A stretch of 64,000 bases of DNA from the NCBI RefSeq assembly GCF_013155125.1, contig NZ_CP053564.1, positions 5,277,501-5,341,500 of the forward strand, written 5' to 3'. The number at the start of each line of letters is the position of its first letter. Position 1 is the stretch's first letter. The notes beneath the pieces are model-generated. The model worked only from the letters and a program-made list of their open reading frames with translations. It was not told where the DNA came from and made no database searches. The position numbers and the translations under genes are program-made. This document shows, piece after piece, positions 45,794 through 59,045 of this stretch. The DNA comes from Pseudonocardia broussonetiae. GTDB lineage: Bacteria > Actinomycetota > Actinomycetes > Mycobacteriales > Pseudonocardiaceae.

Positions 45794-46455
45794 GCGCCGA
45801 GGTCACCGGCGGCGCCGGGGTCACCAGCAGCGCCGAGGTCACCAGCCTCGCCGAGCTCGACGAGCTGATCGGCGTCCCGATGCCCTGGATCGCCGAGAAG
45901 GCCCGCGACCGGCTCGACGCCATCGACAAGGAGTGGATCGCGCACTCGCCGTTCTGCCTGGTCGCCACGAGCGCCGCCGACGGCACCTGCGACGTCTCGC
46001 CCAAGGGCGACCCCGCCGGCTTCGTCCGCGTCCTCGACGACCACACGCTCGCGATCCCCGAGCGCCCGGGCAACCGGCGCATCGACGGCTACCGCAACAT
46101 GGTCACCAACCCGCACATCGGGATCCTGTTCCTGGTGCCCGGGCGCACCGACACGCTGCGCGTCAACGGGCGGGTCCGCGTGCTGCGCGACGCCCCCTAC
46201 TTCGACGACATGGTCGTCAAGGGGCACCGCCCGCTGCTCGCCGCCGAGGTCACGGTGGAGGAGATCTTCTACCACTGCGCGAAGTCGTTCCTGCGCTCCC
46301 ACCTGTGGAAGCCCGAGGAGTGGCGGCCCGACGCGCTGCCGTCGCGGGCGAAGATCGTGCAGGCGCTCGAGCGGACGTCCGACCCGCTCGAGGAGGTCCA
46401 GGCCTACTACGAGAGCCCCTCCTACAACGACGGCCTCTACAAGCAGAACCTCTAG
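45790..46455 (+). CDS. PPOX-type FMN-binding protein (MSMEG_1061-like)
   Basis: A 221-residue split-barrel flavoprotein of the pyridoxamine 5'-phosphate-oxidase superfamily. Core: WIAHSPFCLVATSAADGTCDVSPKGDP, then the nucleotide-binding strand VLDDHTLAIPERPGNRRIDGYRNM and VPGRTDTLRVNGRVRVL. The long helical tail with YHCAKSFLRSHLWKPEEW matches the MSMEG_1061 subgroup, which binds FMN and is of unknown reaction. GTG start overlaps the VOC gene. It ends at a CTAG whose TAG is shared, in opposite directions, with the response-regulator gene on the other strand. Confidence 0.9.
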   Translation: MSAEVTGGAGVTSSAEVTSLAELDELIGVPMPWIAEKARDRLDAIDKEWIAHSPFCLVATSAADGTCDVSPKGDPAGFVRVLDDHTLAIPERPGNRRIDGYRNMVTNPHIGILFLVPGRTDTLRVNGRVRVLRDAPYFDDMVVKGHRPLLAAEVTVEEIFYHCAKSFLRSHLWKPEEWRPDALPSRAKIVQALERTSDPLEEVQAYYESPSYNDGLYKQNL

Positions 46456-46981
46456 GGCAGCTCCCGCACCGCGTCCAGCCGCGCCCGGGCCGCGGCCGGG
46501 TCGGGCGTGCGGTCGCGCCCGGTGCCGTCGAGCAGCGCCACCGCCTCGTCGACGGCCCGGCGCAGCCGCCCCACCTCGGCCGCGCGCAGCGCGAGCTCGG
46601 TGTGCATCGACCACAGGTCCACGAACACCGCCACCTTCGACCGCAGCACCCACGGGTCGAACGGCTTGGTGATGTAGTCGACCGCGCCGGCCTGGTAGCC
46701 GCGGAACGCCAGGTGGGGGTCGTAGTCGACGGCGGTGAGGAACAGGATCGGGATGTGCCGCGTGCGCTCGCGCTGCTTGACGTGCCCCGCGGTCTCGAAG
46801 CCGTCCATGCCGGGCATGTGGGCGTCGAGCAGGATCACCGCGTAGTCGCCGGTGAGCAGGCGCTTGAGCGCGTCCTCCCCGCTGGTGACCGACTCGATCT
46901 CGATCGGCAGGCCCTCCAGGATCGCCTGCAGGGCCAGCAGGTTCTCGCGCCGGTCGTCGACGGCCAGCACCCGCGCGATGC

Positions 46982-46985
<4 letters not shown>
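46452..46985 (-). CDS. Response regulator with receiver domain and short helical tail
   Basis: A 177-residue protein: receiver domain at residues 1-125 (RVLAVDDRRENL, phosphoacceptor in VILLDAHMPGMDG, T/S at FLTAV, Lys at ITKPFDP), then a helical tail without a DNA-binding or enzyme domain. It is transcribed with the hybrid poly-HAMP kinase, whose stop overlaps its ATG, so the two form a phosphorelay. With no output domain it may pass phosphate on or dock other proteins. It shares the CTAG stop with the convergent PPOX gene. Confidence 0.93.
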
Positions 46986-51409
<4,424 letters not shown>

Positions 51410-51529
51410 GAGTCCTCCCGATGCCGCCGTCACCGACCGGCGAGCCTAGTGCAGCCGGTCCGGGCGCCCCACCGGCCGACCGTGCCCCCGTCCGGTGCAC
51501 CGCGATCTCCCGACGGGCAGACTGCACCG

Positions 51530-53575
51530 GTGCCCGTTCAGACCGAGCGGCGGATGCGGCTGCCGCCCGATGCCCGGAGCCCGGGTCAGGCGCGCCGGAT
51601 GGTCCTGGACGCGCTCGACGCCCCGGAGCTCGACGCCCTCGTCGACACCGCGGTGCTGCTCACCAGCGAGCTGTGCGAGAACGCCGTGCTGCACGCCGGC
51701 ACCGAGTACGAGGTCGAGCTGTGCGTCACCGACACGGAGCTGACGGTCACCGTCAGCGACCACGGCGCAGGCCCGCTGGAGGTGCACCTGGCCCAGCCGC
51801 GGCGGCGCTACGGCCGGGCCGCGAGCCACGGGCGCGGGCTGACGATGCTGCAGCGCCTCGCCGCGGCGTGGGGCACCCGGCACGAGGCCGACGGCACGCA
51901 CCGCACGTGGTTCACGCTGCTGCGGACCGCCGCCGCGCCCGAGGCGGTGCCCGCGCCGGCGGCCCCGGTGGCCACCGGGCCGGTCCCCTCCGGCTCCGAG
52001 CGCACCCGCTGGCTGCTGCGCCTGCCGGCCGCGCTCGTGCAGAGCCTGGAGCCCGCGGAGCTGGTGGCCGAGCTGGTGCGCCGGCTGCGCGAGGTGCTCG
52101 ACGCCGACTCGGTGACCGTGGAGGTCGACGACGGCGACGGCACGGGGCTGCACGAGCTGGCCCGCTCCGGCGAGCCGGCGCCGACCGGCGTGCTCGAGGT
52201 CGTGCTCCCCACCACCGCGCCGCTGCGCGGGCTGCTGCGGGTCACCGGGGGCGGGGGCGAGTGGCCGCGCGAGTCGTCCGAGCTGGCCGAGCTGGTGGCC
52301 CACCGGATCGCGATGGCGGTGGAGTCGGCGTGGCTGCGCGGGGTCGACCAGCGCCGCCGCGCCTGGATGACCTACCTGGCCGAGACCAGCGAGCTGCTCT
52401 CCCAGTCCCTCGACGTCGAGCTGGCCGTGGCCGTCGTGCCGCAGGTCGTCGTGCCGCGGCTGGGCCAGTGGTGCGCGGTGCACCTGGCCGACCCGCTCGG
52501 GCGGCTGCGGCTCGCCGCGCTCACCCACGCCGACGAGGACGCGCTGCCCGAGCTGCGGGCCGTGCTCGACCCGGACGGGCGCCCCGGCCCGCCCGCGGAG
52601 CTGCGCGACCGGCTCGCCGACCTGCTCCACGACGGCGCCGCGGGCGCGACCGCGCGGTTCGCGCTGCCCACCGACGGCGTCGCGGTGGCGCTGCGGGCGC
52701 GGGGCCGCACGCTGGGCACGCTCGTCGTCGGCCGTCCCGCCGGGCGCCCGCACACGCCCGAGGACGTCGTGCTGGTCGGCGACATCGCCCGCCGCGCCGG
52801 CCTCGCCATCCACAACGCGCAGAGCACCGCGGCCCACGTCGACGTCTCGCAGGCGCTGCAGCAGGCCCTGCTCCCCCGCGCGCTGCCCGTCGCCCCCGGC
52901 CTGGACCTCGCCGCGCAGTACCTCCCGGCCACCGCGGGCACCGAGGTCGGCGGCGACTTCTACGACGTCCTGACCATCGACCCCGCGCACTGGCTGGTCT
53001 CGATCGGCGACGTCTGCGGCAAGGGCGCGCGGGCCGCGGCCCGCACCGGCCTGGTGCGCGACGTGCTGCGCGTGCTCGTCCGCGACGGCCGCACGCTGTC
53101 CCGCGCCGTCGAACTGCTCAACGACGTGATGATGGACGCCGACGACCCGCTGCAGTTCTGCACGCTGGCCGCCGCGCAGGTGAGCAGGCCCGGGCCGGGC
53201 GAGGCGCCGGGGTTCGGCGTCGACCTGGTGCTCGCCGGGCACCTGCAGCCGGTCCTGGTCCGCCGCGACGGCACCGCCGGGCTCGTGGGGGCGTTCGGCA
53301 CGGCCGTCGGGCTGGTCCCCACGGTGTCGCTCACGGCCACGCGCCACCACCTCGGCCCCGGCGACACCCTGCTCGTCTACACCGACGGGGTGACCGAGCG
53401 GCGGCGCGGGCGCGAGCAGTTCGGGTCCGAGCGGCTGCTCGCCGCGGCGGCCGCGGCGGCCGGGCAGCCCGCCGCGCAGGTGGTGGAGGCGGTGCGCGCG
53501 GCCGTCGAGCGCTTCTCCGACCGCCCCCGCGACGACGACATCGCCCTGCTCGCGGTGCGGGCCCTGCCCGCCTGA
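51530..53575 (+). CDS. HATPase-GAF-SpoIIE protein phosphatase
   Basis: A 681-residue partner-switching enzyme. The N-terminal HATPase (about 5-150) has TSELCENAVLHAG and SHGRGLTML and acts as an RsbW-like kinase or anti-sigma module. GAF-like regions follow (about 165-300 and 310-435), then a SpoIIE/PP2C phosphatase (450-681) with EVGGDFYDVL, SIGDVCGKGA, LVYTDGVTERR and RDDDIALLAVR, all four metal and core motifs. It lacks the STAS domain present in the other SpoIIE protein of the window. GTG start at 51530. Divergent from the poly-HAMP kinase 120 bp away, suggesting joint control of a stress response. Confidence 0.93.
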   Translation: MPVQTERRMRLPPDARSPGQARRMVLDALDAPELDALVDTAVLLTSELCENAVLHAGTEYEVELCVTDTELTVTVSDHGAGPLEVHLAQPRRRYGRAASHGRGLTMLQRLAAAWGTRHEADGTHRTWFTLLRTAAAPEAVPAPAAPVATGPVPSGSERTRWLLRLPAALVQSLEPAELVAELVRRLREVLDADSVTVEVDDGDGTGLHELARSGEPAPTGVLEVVLPTTAPLRGLLRVTGGGGEWPRESSELAELVAHRIAMAVESAWLRGVDQRRRAWMTYLAETSELLSQSLDVELAVAVVPQVVVPRLGQWCAVHLADPLGRLRLAALTHADEDALPELRAVLDPDGRPGPPAELRDRLADLLHDGAAGATARFALPTDGVAVALRARGRTLGTLVVGRPAGRPHTPEDVVLVGDIARRAGLAIHNAQSTAAHVDVSQALQQALLPRALPVAPGLDLAAQYLPATAGTEVGGDFYDVLTIDPAHWLVSIGDVCGKGARAAARTGLVRDVLRVLVRDGRTLSRAVELLNDVMMDADDPLQFCTLAAAQVSRPGPGEAPGFGVDLVLAGHLQPVLVRRDGTAGLVGAFGTAVGLVPTVSLTATRHHLGPGDTLLVYTDGVTERRRGREQFGSERLLAAAAAAAGQPAAQVVEAVRAAVERFSDRPRDDDIALLAVRALPA

Positions 53576-53667
53576 CTCCGGCCGGGTGGGACTTCTCACC
53601 GCCCGGCCCTGTCCCCGCGCGCGCCCGAGCAGGCACCCTGGAGCGCGCGACGACCCGAGGAGGAGAG

Positions 53668-55179
53668 CTGCCCACCGCACCCCGGCCCCCGCGGGTCCGG
53701 TCGACGAGGATCCGGTCGCTGGGCGCTCGATCCTGGCCGGCCGTCCTGCTGGTCCTGTTCTGCCTGGCCGTCGGCGTCCCGGTCACGGTGGCGCTGACGC
53801 CGGGCCAGGATCTCGTCGCGTTCGGGCAGCAGGTCACCGTCGGCGCGCGCACGCCCGACCTGAGCGTCGCCGGGCCGGCGCAGGTCGTGCAGGTCGGCAA
53901 CACCGCGCTCGACGTCGACCGGCTGCGCGTCTACGGCCCGCTGCGCCCGCAGATCACGCTCGGCCCCGTGCAGCGCAACGCCGCCGCGCAGTCCGTCCTC
54001 GACCCCGACGCGGGCCCGCGGCTGCGCGACGAGGCCGTCGAGGCCGTCACGGACGCGTTCCTGGCCTGGTACCTGTGGGGCGCGGCGCTGCTCGTCGGGT
54101 TCACGCTCGCCGCGTCGGCCGGGGCGGCGGGCCTGCGCACGCTGCTGGTGCTGCGGGCGGAGAGCCGCCAGCCCGGCGGGCACCGCCCGCTGCCCGAGAT
54201 CTGGTCGGACTGCGTGCGCGGCGCCCGCCGGATGGCCGCGGCGGCCGTCGTCGCCTCCGTGCTGGTGTGGGTCGCGGCCGGGGCGCTGGCCTACGCCGGC
54301 GCCGCGAACGGGCTGCGCAACGTCGGCTCGCTGACGCAGCTGGTCGGGGCGCGGCAGCTGTCGCCCGAGCCGGTCGGCCCCCCGGTGGGCGGGTTCGACG
54401 GGGCCGTCATCGGCGACTCGCGGGTGGCCCGCCTCGGCGGCCCGCCGCTGCCCGACGGCACCCCCGACGACGCGGCGTGCCAGCGCAGCGCCGACTCGCT
54501 CGCCGAGCAGATCTCCGCGCTGCGCGGTGACCGCGTGCTCAACCTCGCCTGCCCCTCGGCCACCGTCGCCTCCGGGCTGCGCGGTTCGCAGGCGGAGGGC
54601 GGCCGCGTCCTCCCGCCGCAGGTCGGGCTGCTCAAGCAGGTGCAGGGCCTGGACTGGGTGGCGGTCGCGGTGGGGCCGAACGACGTGGGCTGGATCGACT
54701 TCCTGCTCTACTGCTACGGCGTGCCGGACTGCGCCGACAACCTCACCCAGGGCGAGTTCGACTACCGCCTCGCCGCGTTCGACCGCGCCTTCGGCGAGCT
54801 GCTCGTCGACCTCAACGACCTGCCCGGGCGCCCGCAGATCGTCGTCGTGGCCTCCTACGAGCCGTTCCCGCCGGGCGCGTCCTGCCCCGACAGCCGCGGG
54901 CCCGCGGAGTACCCGGGCCTGGACGAGGCCAAGATCGCCCTGCTCGACGAGCGCAACGACGCCGTCAACGAGGTCCTCGTCGCGGGCGCGCAGGCGTACG
55001 GTTTCGACGTGGCCCGCCCCGCCCTGCGCCCCCTGTGCGGCGCCGAGCGCACCGGCCTGGGCCCGGACCTGCAGGGCCTCACCGACCCCTTCCCGTTCCA
55101 CCCGACGGGCGTCGGCTCGCTCCGGATGGCGGCCGCGGTGACCCCGCTGCTGGGCCCGCCCGCGCGGCAGGGCGGATAG
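53668..55179 (+). CDS. Membrane-anchored SGNH/GDSL hydrolase
   Basis: A 503-residue protein with an SGNH hydrolase domain in its C-terminal half. Block I is VIGDSRVARLG (catalytic Ser), block III AVAVGPNDVGW (Gly, Asn) and block V DPFPFHPTGVG (Asp, His). Two or three hydrophobic segments precede it (about 20-37, 130-155, 200-220), so the catalytic domain is likely extracytoplasmic. No ATG, GTG or TTG is available near the beginning; the best start is the CTG at 53668 with AGGAGG 4 nt upstream, reading LPTAPRPPRV. It follows the SpoIIE gene by 92 bp and precedes dinB by 4 bp. Lipase, esterase or cell-wall acetyl-esterase roles are possible. Confidence 0.85.
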   Translation: MPTAPRPPRVRSTRIRSLGARSWPAVLLVLFCLAVGVPVTVALTPGQDLVAFGQQVTVGARTPDLSVAGPAQVVQVGNTALDVDRLRVYGPLRPQITLGPVQRNAAAQSVLDPDAGPRLRDEAVEAVTDAFLAWYLWGAALLVGFTLAASAGAAGLRTLLVLRAESRQPGGHRPLPEIWSDCVRGARRMAAAAVVASVLVWVAAGALAYAGAANGLRNVGSLTQLVGARQLSPEPVGPPVGGFDGAVIGDSRVARLGGPPLPDGTPDDAACQRSADSLAEQISALRGDRVLNLACPSATVASGLRGSQAEGGRVLPPQVGLLKQVQGLDWVAVAVGPNDVGWIDFLLYCYGVPDCADNLTQGEFDYRLAAFDRAFGELLVDLNDLPGRPQIVVVASYEPFPPGASCPDSRGPAEYPGLDEAKIALLDERNDAVNEVLVAGAQAYGFDVARPALRPLCGAERTGLGPDLQGLTDPFPFHPTGVGSLRMAAAVTPLLGPPARQGG

Positions 55180-55183
55180 GCCC

Positions 55184-56221
55184 GTGCCGGCCCCGTGGGT
55201 CCTGCACGTCGACCTCGACGAGTTCCTCGCCGCGGTGGAGGTGCTGCGGCACCCCGAGCTGGCCGGGCGCCCGGTCGTCGTCGGCGGGCGCGGCGACCCC
55301 ACCGAGCGCGCCGTCGTCGCCACCGCCTCCTACGCCGCCCGCGAGCACGGGATCCGCTCGGGGATGCCGCTGCGGACCGCGGTGAAGCGGTGCCCGGACG
55401 CGGTGTTCCTGCCCGCCGACAACCCCACCTACGAGGCCGTGTCCGTGCAGGTGATGGACGTGCTGCGGGGGCTCGACGGCGTCGTCGTGGAGGTCATGGG
55501 CTGGGACGAGGCGTTCCTCGGGGTGGAGACCGACGACGCCGAGGCGTTCGCCCGGCACGTGCAGGACGCCGTGCGGTCGGCGACCGGGCTGCGCAGCACC
55601 GTCGGGGTCGGCGACAACCTGCTGCGGGCCAAGATCGCGACGGGGTTCGGCAAGCCGCAGGGGGTGTTCGTGCTCACCGCGCGCAACTGGGCCGAGGTCA
55701 TGGGACACCGGCCCACCCGCGCGCTGTGGGGCATCGGGGTCCGGACGGAGCGGACGCTGGCCGAGCGCGGGCTGCACACCGTCGCCGACCTCGCCGCCGC
55801 CGACCCGGCCGCGCTCGCCGCCGACCTCGGCCCGGCCATGGGGCCCTACTACGTGCAGCTCGGGCGCGGGATCGGGCGGGAGCGCGTCGACCCCACCCCC
55901 TGGGTGCCGCGCTCGCACGGCCGCGAGACGACCTTCCAGACCGACCTCGACGACTGGGACGCGGTCCGCGGCGAGGTCGCGGCGCTGGCCCGCCGCGTCG
56001 CCGGGGAGATCGCCGCAGGGGGGATCAGCGGGGCGGGGCGGCCCGCGCGGCGCGTCGGCGTCACCGTGCGGTTCGTCCCGTTCACCACGCGGACCCGCAG
56101 CGCCACCCTGCCCGCACCGACCACCGACCCCGAGGTGCTGGCCGCGGCCGCGCTGGAGGTGCTGGAGCGCTTCCCGACCCGACGGGCCGTGCGGCTGCTG
56201 GGGGTGCGTGCCGAGTTCTGA
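55184..56221 (+). CDS. dinB: DNA polymerase IV, DinB2-like with Leu steric gate
   Basis: A 345-residue Y-family polymerase. Catalytic carboxylates are seen in HVDLDEFLAAVE (Asp10, Asp12) and MGWDEAFLG (Asp-Glu). Residue 15, where most DinB proteins have Phe or Tyr as the ribose steric gate, is Leu. The N-terminal VLHVDLDEFLAAVEVLRHPEL and GWDEA[FY]LG match the mycobacterial DinB2 branch, which also has Leu and incorporates ribonucleotides readily. There is no obvious beta-clamp-binding peptide at the C-terminus. GTG start, 4 bp after the SGNH stop. No SOS box was found upstream, so its expression is probably not LexA-controlled. Confidence 0.93.
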   Translation: MPAPWVLHVDLDEFLAAVEVLRHPELAGRPVVVGGRGDPTERAVVATASYAAREHGIRSGMPLRTAVKRCPDAVFLPADNPTYEAVSVQVMDVLRGLDGVVVEVMGWDEAFLGVETDDAEAFARHVQDAVRSATGLRSTVGVGDNLLRAKIATGFGKPQGVFVLTARNWAEVMGHRPTRALWGIGVRTERTLAERGLHTVADLAAADPAALAADLGPAMGPYYVQLGRGIGRERVDPTPWVPRSHGRETTFQTDLDDWDAVRGEVAALARRVAGEIAAGGISGAGRPARRVGVTVRFVPFTTRTRSATLPAPTTDPEVLAAAALEVLERFPTRRAVRLLGVRAEF

Positions 56222-56241
56222 GCTGCGGAGATCGGGTTCCA

Positions 56242-56257
56242 AGGGCCGGCGGGCCCT
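56242..56257. terminator. Short hairpin between convergent dinB and lipid kinase
   Basis: AGGGCC-GGCG-GGCCCT, a 6-bp stem at the convergent ends; its right arm includes part of the lipid kinase stop codon. Weak candidate. Confidence 0.35.
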
Positions 56258-57317
56258 ACGACTCGGGCAGGATCTCCGCGGCCGGGCTGCCCTCCGGCAC
56301 GCGGACGACGAGCGCACCCGGGTCGACGCGCACGGCCATCTCGGTGACGTCGCCGATCGGGTCGCCGTCGATCTGGCTGGCCTGCGGGTCGTCGGCGGTG
56401 ATGACGACCCGCTCGGCCGTCCAGTGCTCGACGCGCGGGTGGCCGCGGCGGCGGCGGCTGATCACCCGCGCGGCCACGGCGACCCAGCCGGCGACGCCCT
56501 TGGGCGCGAGGTTGACGATGTCGAACAGCCCGTCGTCGACCTCGGCCTCGGGCATCAGCACCAGCCCGCCGAGCAGCGTGCCGCTGTTGCCCACGAGCAC
56601 GGTGCGGGTGCGGCGGCGCAGCTCGGGACCGTCGTCGAGGCGGATCGTGACGCGCGTCCGGCGTCCGCGGATCGCGCGCAGCCCGGACACGACGTAGGCC
56701 AGCGGCCCGACGCGCGCCTTGAGCGCCTCGGGCGTGTTGCCCATCACCTCGGCGTCGAACCCGGTGCCCGCCATCACAAGGAACGCGCGCTCCTCGTCGG
56801 CGCCGTCGACGCGGACGCGGCCGATGTCGATCGTGCGGTCGTCGCCGGTGAGGGCGACGCGGGTGGCCGCGTCCATCTCCAGCGGCGTGCCCAGCGTGCG
56901 GGCCAGCAGGTTGCCGGTGCCGGCGGGGAGCAGGCCCATCGCCACGCCGGTGCCGGCGAGCGCCTGCGCCACCGAGCGGACGGTGCCGTCGCCGCCGCAG
57001 GCCATGACGACGTCGACGCCCTGCTCCACGGCCTTCTCGGCCTGGCCGGTGCCCGGGTCCTCGATGGTGGTCTCGAGCCACAGCGGCTCCGCCCACCCGA
57101 GCTCGACGCACAGCGCCGCGATCGACTCGTGCGTGCCGGGGTCGATCTTGGTGGGGTTCGCGACGACGGCGGCCAGCGGCCGGTCCTCGGGGTCCGCGGC
57201 GAAGAGCTCGGCGCCCGGACGGGAGCGGGTGTTGCGCATGGTGAGAGTCAACACCACGCCGAAGAGGAGCACAGCGAGGAGCACGACGACCACCCAGGTC
57301 GCCCCGGAGGCGGACAC
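56256..57317 (-). CDS. Diacylglycerol-kinase-family lipid kinase
   Basis: A 353-residue DAGK-catalytic-domain protein (YegS/DgkB-like). After one N-terminal membrane helix (about 8-25, VVVVLLAVLLFGVVLTL) it shows AAVVANPTKID, then CGGDGTVRSVAQALAGTG and GLLPAGTGNLLARTLGTP, the nucleotide-binding GGDGT and PxGTGN motifs, and later GTLLGGLVLMPEAEVDDGLFDI. It phosphorylates a lipid such as diacylglycerol or a related alcohol at the membrane face. The GTG start (VSASGATW) has no ribosome binding site; a TACAGT lies 6 nt upstream, again suggesting a leaderless mRNA. Divergent from the NAD(P)-binding gene. Confidence 0.93.
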   Translation of the reverse strand: MSASGATWVVVVLLAVLLFGVVLTLTMRNTRSRPGAELFAADPEDRPLAAVVANPTKIDPGTHESIAALCVELGWAEPLWLETTIEDPGTGQAEKAVEQGVDVVMACGGDGTVRSVAQALAGTGVAMGLLPAGTGNLLARTLGTPLEMDAATRVALTGDDRTIDIGRVRVDGADEERAFLVMAGTGFDAEVMGNTPEALKARVGPLAYVVSGLRAIRGRRTRVTIRLDDGPELRRRTRTVLVGNSGTLLGGLVLMPEAEVDDGLFDIVNLAPKGVAGWVAVAARVISRRRRGHPRVEHWTAERVVITADDPQASQIDGDPIGDVTEMAVRVDPGALVVRVPEGSPAAEILPES

Positions 57318-57323
57318 GCGCGC

Positions 57324-57329
57324 ACTGTA
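57324..57329 (-). promoter_or_regulatory. Possible -10 of the lipid kinase gene
   Basis: Minus-strand TACAGT (TAnnnT) 6 nt before the GTG at 57317. No -35 match was found. Confidence 0.35.
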
Positions 57330-57396
57330 CGAGCACGACGGCGGGCGCCCCCGGCCCCGGGTCGCGCAGGAGGGCCGGACGGGAGAAGGTGGCGCC

Positions 57397-58290
57397 ATGC
57401 GTGTGCTGGTGACCGGGGCGTCCGGGTTCGTGGGCGGGCGGCTGTGCCCGGCGTTGGTCGGGGCGGGGCACGAGGTGCGGGCCATGACGCGCCGCCCCGA
57501 CTCCTACGCGGGCGCCGGCACCCCCGTCCGCGGCGACGTCCACGACGCCGCCTCCCTGGCCGACGCCCTGCAGGGGCAGGACGCCGCGTACTACCTCGTG
57601 CACTCCCTCGACGACCCCCGCTTCGCCGAGCGCGACGCCGAGGCCGCCCGTACGTTCGGCAAGGCCGCCGCCGACGCCGGGGTCTCCCGCATCGTCTACC
57701 TCGGCGGGCTTGGCGACGACTCCGACGACCTGTCCGCGCACCTGCGCAGCCGCCGCGAGGTGGAGAAGATCCTCGGCGAGGCGGCGGTGCCGCTCACCGT
57801 GCTGCGCGCCGGGATCATCGTCGGCCACGGCGGGATCTCCTGGGAGATGACCCGCCAGCTCGTCGAGCACCTCCCCGCCATGATCACCCCGCGCTGGGTC
57901 CGCACGCGGACGCAGCCGATCGCCGTCGACGACGTCGTCCGCTACCTCGTCGGCGTGCTGGAGGTGCCGGCCACCGAGGGCCGCACGTTCGACATCGGCG
58001 GCACCGAGGTCCTCGAGTACGTCGAGATGCTGCGCCGCGTGGCCGTCATCGAGGGCCGCACCATGATCGTCGTGCCGGTGCCGTTCCTGTCGCCGCAGCT
58101 GTCGAGCCGCTGGCTGTCGCTGGTCACCGACGTCGACGTGCAGACCGGGCGCAACCTCATCGACTCGATGTCCAACGAGGTGGTCGTGCGCGACCCGGCC
58201 ATCCGCGACCTCGTACCGTTCGAACCCATGGACTACGACTCCGCCGTGCTCGCGGCGCTCGGCGACCGCGCCCGGGCGGCCCGCCGGTGA
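57397..58290 (+). CDS. NAD(P)H-binding extended-SDR/NmrA-like protein
   Basis: A 297-residue atypical SDR. The nucleotide motif is RVLVTGASGFVGGRL (G-x-x-G-x-x-G), followed by GDVHDAASLADALQGQDAAYYLVHSL and VSRIVYLGGLG. The family Tyr-Lys pair is not clear (HLRSRREVEKIL here), which fits NmrA/DUF2867-related binding proteins that act as redox sensors or on undefined substrates. ATG start at 57397. The stop overlaps the GTG of the CPBP gene by 4 bp, forming a two-gene unit. Confidence 0.88.
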   Translation: MRVLVTGASGFVGGRLCPALVGAGHEVRAMTRRPDSYAGAGTPVRGDVHDAASLADALQGQDAAYYLVHSLDDPRFAERDAEAARTFGKAAADAGVSRIVYLGGLGDDSDDLSAHLRSRREVEKILGEAAVPLTVLRAGIIVGHGGISWEMTRQLVEHLPAMITPRWVRTRTQPIAVDDVVRYLVGVLEVPATEGRTFDIGGTEVLEYVEMLRRVAVIEGRTMIVVPVPFLSPQLSSRWLSLVTDVDVQTGRNLIDSMSNEVVVRDPAIRDLVPFEPMDYDSAVLAALGDRARAARR

Positions 58291-59045
58291 AGGTCACGAC
58301 CTGGCTCCCCCGCTGGCTGACCGAGAAGGTCCCGCGCGACCACTGGGAGACCGACGCCCGCTTCCGCCGCCGCCGCCGGGTCGTCGCCGCGACCTCCCTG
58401 GCCGGGGCCGGGATGCTCGGGGTCGGGCTCTCGACGAAGCCCGACTCCCCCGCGTTCTACGGCATCACGCTGGGCACCGCGGCCACGTGGGTGATCGGTG
58501 GCCTGGCCTCGGGCCGGTTGCACCTGGGCTGGATGCAGTACGGCGAGAACCTGCGCCGCCCGCTGGTCACCCCGGTCCTCACCGGCGTCGGGGCGTTCGG
58601 GGCGTTCTACGCCGCGGCGCTGGTCGCCAAGCGCATCCCGGTCCTCGACCGCGCGATCTCCTCGGTGCTGCAGTACGCCGACCAGGGCAGCGACGGCCTC
58701 GTCGTGCTCACCACGCTGGCCAACGGCGCGGCCGAGGAGGTCTTCTTCCGCGGCGCGCTGTACGCGGCGGTCGGCGAGAAGCGGCCGGTCCTGGCGTCGA
58801 CGGGGGTGTACATGCTGGCCACGGTCGCCACCCGCAACCCCGCGCTCGTCCTCGCCTCGGGCGTGATGGGCGCGCTGTTCGGGCTGCAGCGCCGCTCGTC
58901 GGGCGGGATCCAGGCGCCGCTGCTCACGCACCTGACCTGGTCGACGCTGATGCTGCGCTACCTGCCGCCGCTGTTCCGCCGGGAGCCGCTGGTGAAGTCG
59001 CCGAGCGAGCTGAGCAGCCGGTCGACGTCGGCGTCGTCGCTGTAG
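58287..59045 (+). CDS. CPBP-family intramembrane metalloprotease homologue
   Basis: A 252-residue membrane protein of the CPBP/CAAX-protease family (PF02517). The signature NGAAEEVFFRGALYAAVG carries the E-E-x-x-x-R motif; later helices have the expected HLTW histidine motif (LLTHLTWSTLML). Five or six hydrophobic segments. It may cleave a membrane-bound peptide; many homologues have no known substrate. Start GTG overlapping the upstream gene. The final 29 codons (PSELSSRSTSASSL end) overlap the 3' end of the opposite-strand desulfurase-like gene by 88 bp. Confidence 0.88.
   Translation: MKVTTWLPRWLTEKVPRDHWETDARFRRRRRVVAATSLAGAGMLGVGLSTKPDSPAFYGITLGTAATWVIGGLASGRLHLGWMQYGENLRRPLVTPVLTGVGAFGAFYAAALVAKRIPVLDRAISSVLQYADQGSDGLVVLTTLANGAAEEVFFRGALYAAVGEKRPVLASTGVYMLATVATRNPALVLASGVMGALFGLQRRSSGGIQAPLLTHLTWSTLMLRYLPPLFRREPLVKSPSELSSRSTSASSL

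Noticed and set aside
55100..55184. LexA/SOS box before dinB
   Set aside because: No TCGAAC-N4-GTTCGA-like dyad is present.
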